DNA of 64,000 bases from Ruminococcus flavefaciens FD-1 (GTDB lineage: Bacteria > Bacillota > Clostridia > Oscillospirales > Ruminococcaceae). Positions 50,225 to 59,114 of this stretch are shown here, piece by piece. The notes under the pieces are model-generated. The model was given only the letters and a program-made list of their open reading frames with translations, had not been told where the DNA came from and did no database searches. The DNA is taken from positions 60,140 to 124,139 of the forward strand of contig ACOK01000112.1 of the NCBI GenBank assembly GCA_000174895.1, written 5' to 3'. Numbering within the stretch: position 1 is the stretch's first letter; every line of letters starts with the position of its first letter. Made by a program: the position numbers and the translations under genes.

Positions 50225-50327
50225 GTATTACAGCTACATCCTTTCCAACAAGCCAAGGCTCACCGTCAATGCAGACTGTTCTTACCGAGCCGAACTCGGG
50301 ATTGTTAAAAACCATCATTTCATTCAT
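50172..50327 (-). pseudogene. Truncated Bro-N (phage antirepressor) gene
   Basis: ATG 50327 behind GGAGGTTAACAAG. The first 40 residues (MMVFNNPEFGSVRTVCIDGE, PWLVGKDVAVILGNAE) match the BRO N-terminal domain of phage antirepressors. The frame then runs into the small acidic gene out of frame and stops at 51 codons. The start overlaps the methylase stop, so it was part of a phage operon. Confidence 0.75.
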
Positions 50328-51597
50328 TCTTGTTAACCTCCATATCAATTTCCTTTATAAATCTCGCCAGAGCTTCGATGACATTTACCGTCACTGCATT
50401 GCCGGCTTGTTTGTATAACTGTGCATTTGACATTCCTGTCGCTTTGACCTTATTGAACTGCTCGTCCGTAAATCCCTGCAATCGCCAGCATTCAAGGGGC
50501 ATTAGCTTTCGTATCAGTCCGTTATACATAACGCCGTTCCGGTCTGTTACTGTAATAGTAAACATCGGCTCGTCCGGACTCTTAAATCTACTCCCTTGCT
50601 GCCGTACCTTTTCTTTGGCAGGAGTAAGCACGGGTATCGGCTTGTCCATGAAGAGAGCCGCTGATTTTTCACCTTTATGGTGTCCTATTCCGTTATCCTG
50701 CCTTGCGGTTATACACCTTGCAAGATCGGTGATCTGAGGCTCGGGATTCATATCGATACATTTTACCGAATAGAAGCCCTGTGTTGCCGACGGAGTTACC
50801 GTATGGGCTATGTCATGTCCGACACGTCCTCTGCGGCTGTTCATGTCCGCATATGCAAGGTCGATACTATCTCCGGGGACAGCTATCTGATATCCTGACT
50901 TTGTAAGGGACTTTATCGGAAGACCAAGTATCTCATACAGCCCAGACTTACCACCGAATCCGCCTGCTGTTCCTGTAAGTGTTATGCTCAGTCCTTCGGG
51001 AGAGTAGACTCGGCATCCTTCTTTTCCGGGTATGCGTTGGACAAGAGTTTTTGGATTTGCGTCTGTGAAAGACAGTATTCTTCCGGAGCACTCGGCTCTA
51101 AGAAATCCGATAATGAACACTCTTTTTCTGGCTTGGGCGACTCCAAAATTCGCGCTGTTAAGACATTGCCATGCGACATCGTACCCCAAGTCATCCAGCG
51201 CAGTGAGGATGGCCGCAAATGTCCTGCCTTCGTCATGCGATAACAGTCCGGGTACGTTTTCAAGCAGCAGATACTTAGGTCTTTTAACGGCAGCGATCCG
51301 AGCAATTTCAAAGAACATGGTTCCTCGGGCGTCTTCAAAGCCTCTCCGTTTTCCTGCGATTGAAAAGCTCTGGCAAGGAAATCCTCCGCAAATAAGGTCG
51401 ATATCCGGCAAGTCTTCCGGGACGATTTTTGTTGCGTCATCGTAGTAAACCTCCTTTGATGTGTCGTAAAGCGCTTCATACGCCTGTTTTGCGAATTTGT
51501 CTATCTCGCAGTAACCGACACACTCAAAGCCGCCGACTCGTTCAAGGCCTGAGCGGAAACCGCCGATACCTGCGAACATATCTAAATATCGTATCAA
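50320..51597 (-). CDS. DNA (cytosine-5)-methyltransferase
   Basis: This is a 425-residue protein with a TTG start. Motif I is DMFAGIGGFRSGL, the catalytic Cys is in GGFPCQSFS near residue 75, and ENV (LLLENVPG) and QARKRVFIIG follow. The C-terminal motif PLECWRLQGFTD is present. It has the phage-borne style, with a truncated antirepressor next to it. It is likely host mimicry against restriction; the recognition sequence is unknown. Confidence 0.9.
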   Translation of the reverse strand: MIRYLDMFAGIGGFRSGLERVGGFECVGYCEIDKFAKQAYEALYDTSKEVYYDDATKIVPEDLPDIDLICGGFPCQSFSIAGKRRGFEDARGTMFFEIARIAAVKRPKYLLLENVPGLLSHDEGRTFAAILTALDDLGYDVAWQCLNSANFGVAQARKRVFIIGFLRAECSGRILSFTDANPKTLVQRIPGKEGCRVYSPEGLSITLTGTAGGFGGKSGLYEILGLPIKSLTKSGYQIAVPGDSIDLAYADMNSRRGRVGHDIAHTVTPSATQGFYSVKCIDMNPEPQITDLARCITARQDNGIGHHKGEKSAALFMDKPIPVLTPAKEKVRQQGSRFKSPDEPMFTITVTDRNGVMYNGLIRKLMPLECWRLQGFTDEQFNKVKATGMSNAQLYKQAGNAVTVNVIEALARFIKEIDMEVNKNE

Positions 51598-51725
51598 AAC
51601 TAAAATTCACCTTCTTTTTTGTTCCATATTTTCTTTTCAGGTTGTTTTCGTTGTTCATTTGACTCACACCTTTCGTAAAAAAATTACAGCCGCCTGCATT
51701 TTTACAGACAGCTGTATGTAACGAA

Positions 51726-51776
51726 AAAAGGCCACCGGTAGTTGTCCTGTTACGGACTCACCACCGATGGCCTTTA
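51726..51776. terminator. Terminator between methylase and downstream operon
   Basis: AAAAGGCCACCGGTAG pairs with CACCGATGGCCTTTA across a 20-nt loop. It can stop the 51805-55582 operon. Confidence 0.65.
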
Positions 51777-51804
51777 ATTATATATATAATAGTATTCAGT
51801 TGTA

Positions 51805-52050
51805 TTACTCGGCAGGAGAGATGAAGCTCGCTATTACTGCCATTATTTCATCGAGACGTTTTTCGCCGATACCGTTGATCTTACTGATCTCTTCACGAAG
51901 GCTCTCGAACTCGATAGCACCATGCTCGACGCTCTTGGCACCTTGGTCATAGATGTTAGTCAGCACCTGCTGCATCTGGTCCCGGTTCATAGCCTTGATT
52001 TCCTTATACATCGCTCTTGTAAGCTCAACAGTATTCTGTTCTTTTTCCAT
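51805..52050 (-). CDS. Small helical protein with helix-hairpin-helix-like end
   Basis: This is an 81-residue protein (TVELTRAMYKEIKAMNRDQM). The end ISKINGIGEKRLDEIMAVI looks like a helix-hairpin-helix DNA-binding turn. GGAAAATCAAATG gives a ribosome site. It is the last gene of the operon. The function is unknown. Confidence 0.55.
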   Translation of the reverse strand: MEKEQNTVELTRAMYKEIKAMNRDQMQQVLTNIYDQGAKSVEHGAIEFESLREEISKINGIGEKRLDEIMAVIASFISPAE

Positions 52051-52103
52051 TTGATTTTCCTCTTTCTGTTTTTACTGCGAGCTCTATTATACCATACCTG
52101 CGG

Positions 52104-52655
52104 TCATAAGTCAATCGACATTCCCTGAGATTCGTCTTCATCCTGAGCTATATCCTCATTATTCAAGCCAAGGTAGCTCTTGATACCAGCCGCAACAGCT
52201 TCATCTGACAGGTCTGTGATCTCAACACCTTCTGCAAGACAGAAATTATCGATCTCATTCGTACAATCGCTGTCGCTGAACACCTGACAGTAGTATCCTT
52301 CACAGAGTATCTTATTGCCATTATCATCAACTCTCGGGATAGACTTATCGTAACAGGTGGAGACATAAACGTCGCCATATCGGCTGCTGTGTTCCTCTGT
52401 CAGTTCTTTTTTAGCTTCTGGTACAGCAGACTGAACCACATGAAAACTGTCAACGCTGGGAATAACTGAAAGAGAACTGCCGTTGCTCCATCTCGTCATG
52501 ACCTGTCCGGCATCATCCACTCCAACTACTTCTCCGATAGTACCGGGAGGGATAGGTCGGGGATCATCAGACATATAGTCACAGCATATCTTTGTTCCTT
52601 TCGGGTACTGCTTCCTCAGCCGCTCAACCTGTTCTCTTGACGGAAATCCTTTCAC
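52104..52655 (-). CDS. DUF4314-domain protein
   Basis: This is a 183-residue protein. Residues 1-75 form a small beta-barrel (GTIGEVVGVDDAGQVMTRWS), typical of DUF4314 on conjugative and phage-like elements. It ends ESQGMSIDL, the tail shared with three neighbours. It follows the RHH gene by 9 bp. The function is not established. Confidence 0.7.
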   Translation of the reverse strand: MKGFPSREQVERLRKQYPKGTKICCDYMSDDPRPIPPGTIGEVVGVDDAGQVMTRWSNGSSLSVIPSVDSFHVVQSAVPEAKKELTEEHSSRYGDVYVSTCYDKSIPRVDDNGNKILCEGYYCQVFSDSDCTNEIDNFCLAEGVEITDLSDEAVAAGIKSYLGLNNEDIAQDEDESQGMSIDL

Positions 52656-52664
52656 CTGAACACC

Positions 52665-53192
52665 TCACATATCCATAGACATTCCCTCGTCCTCGAATTC
52701 TTCCGGATCTTCGGATTCGTCGAGGTCTTCATCTTCGTCCTCATCCTCTGATTCTTCGTCTTCCTCAGACAGGTCCTCGTCTTCGTCATCGCCGAGCTCT
52801 TCTTCCTCATCAAGCTCTTCATCCTCATCTTCGTCAGGCTCATCCTCTGACTGCTGCTTTTCAGCCATTGCCTGCTGTTCCTCATAGTCACGGTCGAGCT
52901 CGTCCTGGATAAGACCGAGTACGAACTGCTTCTGTGTCATGTGGTGTCTGTCAAGATAGTCCTTGATCTGAAGGAATAAATCCTCCGGAACCTGAAACGC
53001 CATTGTACGCATATTTCCCATATATTTTTCCTCCTTGATATTCATTTTCGGGTGGAGCTCGTCATCAAGTGCTTTTGATACGAACTCCGCCATTGTCATT
53101 CCGTTTGCTTCGATGTACTGCCTGACCTGAGCGTGCAGGTCAGCATCGATCTTTACTGTTATGCCTTTTTTCTCAGTTTCTGACATTCTCAT
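52665..53192 (-). CDS. Double ribbon-helix-helix protein with long acidic tail
   Basis: This is a 175-residue protein with two RHH-like DNA-binding modules: GITVKIDADLHAQVRQYIEA at about 9-28 and MRTMAFQVPEDLFLQIKDYL at about 60-80. Residues about 110-165 are almost all Asp/Glu. The tail is DEGMSMDM. It could be a DNA-mimic or a partition/relaxosome factor, which is inference. It overlaps the 48-residue gene by 20 bp. Confidence 0.75.
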   Translation of the reverse strand: MRMSETEKKGITVKIDADLHAQVRQYIEANGMTMAEFVSKALDDELHPKMNIKEEKYMGNMRTMAFQVPEDLFLQIKDYLDRHHMTQKQFVLGLIQDELDRDYEEQQAMAEKQQSEDEPDEDEDEELDEEEELGDDEDEDLSEEDEESEDEDEDEDLDESEDPEEFEDEGMSMDM

Positions 53193-53319
53193 CGCCCCTT
53201 TCCAAGAGCTTCTTCATAGCTCTTTCTGCAAGTTCGTCTGCGGTTATTCCTTCTTTTTCCGCAGCTTTCTTGATAGCTTCAGAAAACTGCGGAGGTATAG
53301 TTATCTCAACTTTACTCAC
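53173..53319 (-). CDS. Tiny RHH-like protein
   Basis: This is a 48-residue ORF from a GTG start that overlaps the previous stop (GTGA). The sequence starts VEITIPPQFSEAIKKAAEKE and continues with GITADELAERAMKKL. The strand then helix pattern fits a ribbon-helix-helix. It is too short for standard tracks but tightly fitted between two genes. Confidence 0.6.
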   Translation of the reverse strand: MSKVEITIPPQFSEAIKKAAEKEGITADELAERAMKKLLERGDENVRN

Positions 53320-54509
53320 ATACTCATCTCCAAATTCTGTGTATTATCGCTTAAATAATCGTCCTCGGGTACAAGAGCCCATGCTTCATCGTCCGACCAG
53401 AAGCTGATATTGATCTCTCCGCACTCTGTTCTCATGTACTTCTGCTCCAGCGATTCGCCCCAGCCGTCACTCAGCTGACCGACGCAGTAGTCTGTGAACT
53501 TTGCCATCGACTCATCAGACAACTCACCAATGATCTTTGCAGTTATGACACCTGTGAGTTCGCCGTTTATTACCTCTACTGTACAGTGTGCTGACTGGAC
53601 TTTTTCGGCTATCTCATCATCGGGACCTTCGGGATGATACCAATGCATAAGACCTCTCTCATGTTCAGCAGGAAGGTCATTTTCATAAATAAATGCGTTA
53701 ATATCATCAGCATACCCAGCCATATCCGCATTATCAAGAATGCAGTTATCCCTCGGATAATCATAAATATGCTGATATATTTCTATCGGGCAGCAGAACC
53801 TTAACTCATTAAGATGTGTAGCTCGGTACTGTTCATAAATGGTCTTAGCCTGCGGAACATACTGAGCGTATCGGGCATAGTCACTGCCCTCGGACTCTAC
53901 AACAATTCCATCGCCGAAGTCCTTGTCGTAAATGAGAAGGCAGTGATACATATTATATTTACTGTCGAAGTACATGATGTCCTTGTTTTCAGCTATCAGC
54001 GGCTCATCTCGCAGAGGAGCTTTTGTTATAGCCTCAAACTTCCTGTGGCTGACGGGGATAGCCTTTTCGATGATGCAGCCCTTGACCGCAAGTTCGGTCG
54101 GCTTTCTTTCAAGGCTCGTATTCAGCACCAGTTTATCTGAAAACTCCATAAATCTGTCAGCAAACAGCTTTTTGATGCCGTTTATACATCTGACATCACT
54201 GTCGAGAATACATCTCATGATGTTGTCACGGTCTGAAGCTTTATCCAATATCTCACAGAGATTATTGAGTTCCAGCAGATTATCATTATCGCATAATCTG
54301 TCGATAATAACGTCACCGAGAGGATTGTTGGTATATAGACCAACAAGATACTGATCTTTAGTGCTGCTTCTGAGCTTGAGTTTTTCTGAAGGCAGATCTA
54401 TTCCTGCCTTTTTCAGTTCTGCACTAAGCTCATGACTCCTTTTGGGGATCTCCGTTGACAGTTCTTTTCCCATATATCGGATTTTTACATTTATCATATT
54501 GCACCTCAC
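53316..54509 (-). CDS. Paralogous element protein (DUF6329-like), copy 2
   Basis: This is a 397-residue protein. The C-terminal domain ends GQLSDGWGESLEQKYMRTEC, then GEINISFWSDDEAWALVPE, matching the same region of the 54506-55582 product. The N-terminal half is not recognised. The tail is EMSM. It starts inside the previous stop (ATGA overlap), so translation is coupled. Confidence 0.65.
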   Translation of the reverse strand: MRCNMINVKIRYMGKELSTEIPKRSHELSAELKKAGIDLPSEKLKLRSSTKDQYLVGLYTNNPLGDVIIDRLCDNDNLLELNNLCEILDKASDRDNIMRCILDSDVRCINGIKKLFADRFMEFSDKLVLNTSLERKPTELAVKGCIIEKAIPVSHRKFEAITKAPLRDEPLIAENKDIMYFDSKYNMYHCLLIYDKDFGDGIVVESEGSDYARYAQYVPQAKTIYEQYRATHLNELRFCCPIEIYQHIYDYPRDNCILDNADMAGYADDINAFIYENDLPAEHERGLMHWYHPEGPDDEIAEKVQSAHCTVEVINGELTGVITAKIIGELSDESMAKFTDYCVGQLSDGWGESLEQKYMRTECGEINISFWSDDEAWALVPEDDYLSDNTQNLEMSM

Positions 54510-55582
54510 ATTCTCATACCGATATCCTCAGACGGTGACTCTGGAGCCGCCTTAACTTCTTCCTCTGTCATAAGTTCCCATGCACCGCAGGTGTCATAGA
54601 AGCTGACGTAGATATCTCCCTCAGAAGTATGGATATCACGCTGCTCGAAGCCTTCGCCCCAACCGTCACTTGCCTGTCCGGAGAGTTCGTGTAACAGCTC
54701 GTCATACTCATAGCTGTCAAGTTCTCCACATATCTGGCAGGTAAATACTCCCATGAGTCTGTCGCCAACCTTCTCAACAGATGGGAATATGGAGTAGACC
54801 TTATCTGCGAAACGCTTTCTGTCGCTGAGATATGCCATTATTCCACGGTTTTCTTCCTCGTCTGACTGATACGCCTCGATAGCATCACTGATCTCGCTTT
54901 CGTACTCAAGTGCCTCGAAATCGGAGAGTTCCTCAGTGTCCTCGAAGAATTCGTCTTCATCCTCATCAAATGAAGGCTTGATCTCTCGCTGAACCTTAAG
55001 GGGACAGTAAAACTTCAGCTCGGTGAGCTTCTCAGCCTCAACATGGATATCCGGCTGAAAGTCAACTCCAATGTCAGTGTTCTCAGCCATTTTGATATCA
55101 TCTCTCTGAGCGAGCTGCTGTACGATAGCATTTTTGATAAGGCTCTCGACCTCGTCCATATCGATCATATCAGCTGATGTGAAGTCTGTCTTGTCTGTGT
55201 GAGCGAGTTCAGCGATCTTTTCGACAGTATTCTTGATCATGTCGTGAAGTTTCAGTTCGGATTCGGAAGTCTGGTACCTTTCGTAGATTGATTTAGCATC
55301 AGGTACGAACATGGAAAGGCGAGGATAATCAAATCCTTCCGCCTCGATGAGCAGTCCGTCTTCGCCGTACTCGTCAAGAAGCATTATGCAGTGATAGGCA
55401 TTCTTGTCCTCGTACATAAGGTCCCTGGCGGCAGTTATGGCTTCATGTTCCTGATATTGGTTTGCTTTCAGTCTTTCAAAGTCTGAGTGAGGCAGAAACA
55501 CCCATTTCTCGACCTCACAGCGTTTGGTGTTATGATTGGAAGCCTTGTGTATCAGCTTACCGTTCATGTAAAATTTGTTCAT
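54506..55582 (-). CDS. Paralogous element protein (DUF6329-like), copy 1
   Basis: This is a 358-residue protein with GGAGGAAAACAG before the ATG. It has a C-terminal GQASDGWGEGFEQRDIHTSE and GDIYVSFYDTCGAWELMTEE domain and a very acidic middle (DEDEDEFFEDTEELSDFEAL). The tail is EDIGMRM. It is first in the six-gene operon. The role is unknown; the gene type is typical of conjugative elements and phages. Confidence 0.65.
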   Translation of the reverse strand: MNKFYMNGKLIHKASNHNTKRCEVEKWVFLPHSDFERLKANQYQEHEAITAARDLMYEDKNAYHCIMLLDEYGEDGLLIEAEGFDYPRLSMFVPDAKSIYERYQTSESELKLHDMIKNTVEKIAELAHTDKTDFTSADMIDMDEVESLIKNAIVQQLAQRDDIKMAENTDIGVDFQPDIHVEAEKLTELKFYCPLKVQREIKPSFDEDEDEFFEDTEELSDFEALEYESEISDAIEAYQSDEEENRGIMAYLSDRKRFADKVYSIFPSVEKVGDRLMGVFTCQICGELDSYEYDELLHELSGQASDGWGEGFEQRDIHTSEGDIYVSFYDTCGAWELMTEEEVKAAPESPSEDIGMRM

Positions 55583-55820
55583 CTGTTTTCCTCCTGTTAC
55601 ATAATTATTCCATAGACAGCAGGCGTGATCTGCTTTCTATGTATCGTTCTGAAGGAAACTTCTTGTATAATTAAAGACATACTGTCAGTATGCCTAAGTA
55701 TCTGTAATATGCTGTTTTTTTATGAACATTCATCTAAAATGATACTTTTCTGGATGATTTTATGATTTATAGATATTTGTGTGATATAATATAACAAATG
55801 CAAACTACAGGAGGATTCTT

Positions 55821-56057
55821 ATGAATATCAATCAAGGAAATATATGTGGGAAGCGAATCAAAGCACTCAGGAAAAAGAATAACCTGACTCAATGTCAACT
55901 TGCAGAATTATTACATATGAGCAGAAGCACCGTCCTAAAGTATGAGACTGGACGCCAGATACCACCTGTAGATAGGATTTGCGATATAGCAGATATCTTT
56001 GATGTTTCCACGGATTATCTTTACGGAGTATCTGATTGTTCTTTGCCATTGTCATAG
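55821..56057 (+). CDS. XRE HTH regulator, possibly truncated by TAG
   Basis: This is a 78-residue protein with GGAGGATTCTT before the ATG. It has a standard HTH (NNLTQCQLAELLHMSRSTVL, KYETGRQIPP). The TAG at 56055 interrupts a frame that stays open to TGA 56193 and reads as a natural helical tail (MTYSELISIVLGLSEEHQKA). The intact protein was probably 124 residues. It is divergent from the six-gene operon and may be its repressor. Confidence 0.75.
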   Translation: MNINQGNICGKRIKALRKKNNLTQCQLAELLHMSRSTVLKYETGRQIPPVDRICDIADIFDVSTDYLYGVSDCSLPLS

Positions 56058-56562
56058 TTAAACGAGATTTTCTATGATGATATGACATACTCAGAACTAA
56101 TCTCCATTGTTCTTGGCTTATCGGAAGAGCATCAAAAAGCCTTCATGATAATATTGGAGTGCCTCAGAAAAAAACAAAATCGTACATCCGAGTGAAATGC
56201 TTCATTCACAGGCTCACAAATCGTTCACAGCGGCTTCAATCGCTCTCAGTGGTGCAGCTTCCCGAACTGTCACCGATGCCGTCAAAAACGGCTCACAAAT
56301 CGCTGATAGGTTTTCTATCACTTGGTTTTCGGGGAAACAAAAAAGGACTCGATTCCAGTGTTTTCATATTTCGTGAAAACCACTAAAACCGAGTCCGAAA
56401 CTTTGTGTACTATTTTTTGCCGAGAAAATCGATATTTGCCTGTATTTCGACCTTTGGAGAGGATTGGATTTGCACTTTTGAGAGTTCAAATCCTTACACA
56501 TGGCTAAAACAGCCCAATGTCATCTATGAAAATCGAAGTAAAATTTTCGAGATTTGGGTAGC

Positions 56563-56590
56563 AAAAAAGCCCGATATTTCGGGCTTTTTT
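56563..56590. terminator. Strong intrinsic terminator
   Basis: AAAAAAGCCCGA pairs with TCGGGCTTTTTT around a TATT loop. The stretch 56198-56562 is non-coding but contains a long imperfect hairpin (GGACTCG...CGAGTCC, 56345-56396). Confidence 0.8.
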
Positions 56591-56622
56591 GGGGCATGTC
56601 ATCAATTTAGTCATGACGATAT

Positions 56623-56697
56623 GGTTGGGGTGGAAGGATTTGAACCCTCGAAATAACGGAGTCAGAGTCCGCTGCCTTACCACTTGGCGACACCCCA
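56623..56697 (-). tRNA. tRNA-Gln (anticodon CTG)
   Basis: On the minus strand acceptor TGGGGTG/CACCCCA, D-arm GCC-AAGTGGTAA-GGC, anticodon arm GCGGA-CTCTGAC-TCCGT (CTG), T-arm GAGGG-TTCAAAT-CCTTC and encoded ACCA are all present. It marks the boundary between the accessory region and core chromosome and could be an integration site. Confidence 0.92.
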
Positions 56698-56809
56698 GTG
56701 ATTTGTTTTTTTTGCTGTACTTGATTCAGCTTTATTATTATATCACCCTTTTAAGAGATTGTCAACCCTTTTTCTAATATTTTTTTATTTTAATTATATA
56801 TCAACGCTA

Positions 56810-56838
56810 TTGCAATGATAACAGAAAAGATTTATAAT
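56810..56838 (+). promoter_or_regulatory. Promoter of the lipid kinase leader
   Basis: TTGCAA (56810-56815), 17 bp and TATAAT (56833-56838). The transcript would have a leader of about 235 nt before ATG 57079. Confidence 0.65.
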
Positions 56839-56875
56839 TGTATATATAGAGACATTATCAACTTTCCGTATTCTT

Positions 56876-57034
56876 ATACTGATCCTCTGAACAACAGCAG
56901 ACAAATCTGACGGCAGAAAATCCGTTTGTCTGCGTTATCCTTCTTGCCGTGCGAAAGCACGCCTGAGTCGTTTGCCTTGACAGACAGAATTTCTGCTCAT
57001 CATCTTTATCTGCTAACGTTAAAAAGATCAGTAT
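56876..57034 (+). ncRNA. Structured leader or small RNA candidate
   Basis: ATACTGATC (56876-56884) pairs with GATCAGTAT (57026-57034), closing about 160 nt. Inside, GCAGACAAA (56897-56905) pairs with TTTGTCTGC (56925-56933), and CGTGC-GAAA-GCACG forms a GNRA hairpin (56948-56961). It matches no riboswitch I recognise; a 6S-like RNA or a regulatory leader of the lipid kinase gene are both possible. Confidence 0.45.
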
Positions 57035-57078
57035 TATTTACGGAAGTATTTATTACAATAGCAAGCGGAGACACATAA

Positions 57079-58011
57079 ATGAAAAAAATGTATTTCATCG
57101 TTAATCTCGTAGCCGGAAAAGCTGAGATAAGCGAATACCTTGGACAGGCTATAGCCGAATTCAACGACGCAGACTACGAAGTCACTGTTCACATAACCAA
57201 AAACAGTATGGATGCAATTATCGCCGCATCCTACGCCTGTGAAAATAATTTCGATATGATAGTATGCGCAGGCGGTGACGGTACTCTCAGTCAGTGCATT
57301 CAGGGCATAATGAGAAGCGGAATACAGATCCCTGTGGGCTACATTCCGGCAGGCTCCACTAATGATTTCGCACGTTCTCTCGGTATTCCACGTCTTCCGA
57401 TGGATGCCGTGAGATGGATAACCGAAGGCACTCCTACTCCTTGTGATATCGGCAAATTCAACGATTCGTATTTTTCGTATATCGTTGCTTTCGGTGCGTT
57501 TACCAACGTTACTTACGAGACCTCACAGCAGATAAAGAATATCCTCGGCCACTCGGCTTACATCCTCAGCGGACTTATGCAGCTTACAAGCATTCGTTCA
57601 AAGCATATGCGTATAGAGTACAATGACACTGTTCTCGAAGATGAATTCATTTTCGGAATGGTAACGAATTCTTCTTCTGTTGCCGGTCTTCTCTCCATGA
57701 ACGACTTTCTCCTCGATGACGGTACTTTCGAGGTAACGCTCATCAAAAAGCCTTCCAATATCATGCATCTGCATCAGATAGTCAGCTCGCTTCTCAATAT
57801 AAGTGAGGAGATCGACAAGGAGTACATCAAGTTCTTCCGCACAGATAAGATCACCTTTACTTCACTGAACAATGAGCCTATAACATGGACCCGTGACGGC
57901 GAATACGGCGGAAATTCCTCTGTTAACACTGTCACCTGCATGAGACGTGCCATTCCTTTCTTTGTCAAAGACAGGACGAAGATAGGCTATGATGACGGTC
58001 CCAAAATATGA
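57079..58011 (+). CDS. Diacylglycerol kinase-family lipid kinase
   Basis: This is a 310-residue protein. The ATP-binding GGDGTLSQCIQG near residue 65 and PAGSTNDFARSLG near 95 are diagnostic. It phosphorylates diacylglycerol or a related lipid. GCGGAGACACATAA precedes the ATG. A REC-like gene follows by 17 bp. Confidence 0.9.
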   Translation: MKKMYFIVNLVAGKAEISEYLGQAIAEFNDADYEVTVHITKNSMDAIIAASYACENNFDMIVCAGGDGTLSQCIQGIMRSGIQIPVGYIPAGSTNDFARSLGIPRLPMDAVRWITEGTPTPCDIGKFNDSYFSYIVAFGAFTNVTYETSQQIKNILGHSAYILSGLMQLTSIRSKHMRIEYNDTVLEDEFIFGMVTNSSSVAGLLSMNDFLLDDGTFEVTLIKKPSNIMHLHQIVSSLLNISEEIDKEYIKFFRTDKITFTSLNNEPITWTRDGEYGGNSSVNTVTCMRRAIPFFVKDRTKIGYDDGPKI

Positions 58012-58028
58012 ATACAGGAGAAATATAA

Positions 58029-58796
58029 ATGATCCATGCAGTCATTCTTGATAAAGAAGAAAATTTCCCTTTCTGGAAAGGATTATCATGCAGCGGAATA
58101 GATATCACTCTGCTGTCAGATACATCAAATATTCCCTGCTGTGATACAGTAATACTTTCAGAAGAGCTGAACGGCCGTCCCATTGAAGAAAATTACGCTG
58201 AATTAAGACAGCTTCAGGGATTCAAGTCCGTACCTACTGCGGCTGTTACCTATGACCACGGTTCTGACAGACAGGATGAGCTCCTTGAGATAGGCTTTGA
58301 CGATGTGCTGCGCCTTCCGCTCTGCGATAAGCTGATAGCCCGCAGAATAGAGGGCCTCGCCGCAATGCTGCCCTACACTCTCAGCAGCGACAGTTTTAGT
58401 TTCGAGAGCCTTATAGACATTCGTGACGACGGAAAGAGCGGTGCATTCAGCGTACAGTCGGACGACCTTTCGACCATCTACCGTTTCATTATACGAATAC
58501 TCCAGCGCCTCGGCACAAGTGCGCAGGTGCTGCTGCTGAAGCTTGCCTGCGATTCCGAAAGCTTACAGGACAAAGCCGATCAGATCATGCAGATCCTCGC
58601 AAATGATGTAAGGCTGTGTCTCAGACGAGGCGATATCGCATCTGTATGCGGAAAAGACCAGATAGTCGTTCTCCTCATCGGAGCAGATGACGACGGCGGA
58701 CATCTGGTCGCAAACAGGATCGTCAGCAGCTTCTACAGTGAATGCGATGACGATTCATTCACTCTCGAGTATGATATCCACGAGATCAAGACCTGA
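58029..58796 (+). CDS. Degenerate REC/GGDEF-like protein
   Basis: This is a 255-residue protein. The first 120 residues look like a response-regulator receiver fold without clear phospho-acceptor residues (VLRLPLCDK at the place of the Lys loop). The last 120 resemble a GGDEF fold in outline (LRRGDIASVCGKDQIVVLLI), where the GG(D/E)EF signature is replaced, so no cyclase activity is expected. It is cotranscribed with the lipid kinase. Confidence 0.5.
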   Translation: MIHAVILDKEENFPFWKGLSCSGIDITLLSDTSNIPCCDTVILSEELNGRPIEENYAELRQLQGFKSVPTAAVTYDHGSDRQDELLEIGFDDVLRLPLCDKLIARRIEGLAAMLPYTLSSDSFSFESLIDIRDDGKSGAFSVQSDDLSTIYRFIIRILQRLGTSAQVLLLKLACDSESLQDKADQIMQILANDVRLCLRRGDIASVCGKDQIVVLLIGADDDGGHLVANRIVSSFYSECDDDSFTLEYDIHEIKT

Positions 58797-58820
58797 AAAA
58801 GATTTACGATCACTCCTGAT

Positions 58821-59095
58821 GTAACCGCTGTACTTATAAAGAAGTTTTGTATGTATTATTGAGGTAGACTATTTGAAGAAGGAGCTTCTCAAATCTGTTT
58901 CCCAAGACTATTAATTTTGCCCCCATATAGGGCGCACACCGGAAAATTTGAATTAATCATTTTTTTCAGGTGCGCCCTATATGGGGGCAAAATTCTATTA
59001 AAAGTCTTTGGAAAGGGGTTCGGGGAAGAACCTTTCCTCAGAAAGGTTTCCCCCGATAAATTCGTATAAAGTTTCTATATGAGTACCGAGGTTAC
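58821..59095. repeat. MITE-like palindromic repeat 1
   Basis: It begins GTAACCGCTGTACTTATA and ends TATGAGTACCGAGGTTAC, imperfect terminal inverted repeats of about 35 bp. The centre is a long hairpin (GCCCCCATATAGGGCGCAC...GTGCGCCCTATATGGGGGC). It fills the gap between the REC-like gene and ylbJ. No ORF is present. Confidence 0.75.
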
Positions 59096-59114
59096 ATTGT
59101 CATGGGTGATCTTA

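Noticed and set aside
56456..56506. Second tRNA-like sequence near the tRNA-Gln
   Set aside because: Only a GTTCAAATCC block matches; no D- or anticodon arm can be folded.
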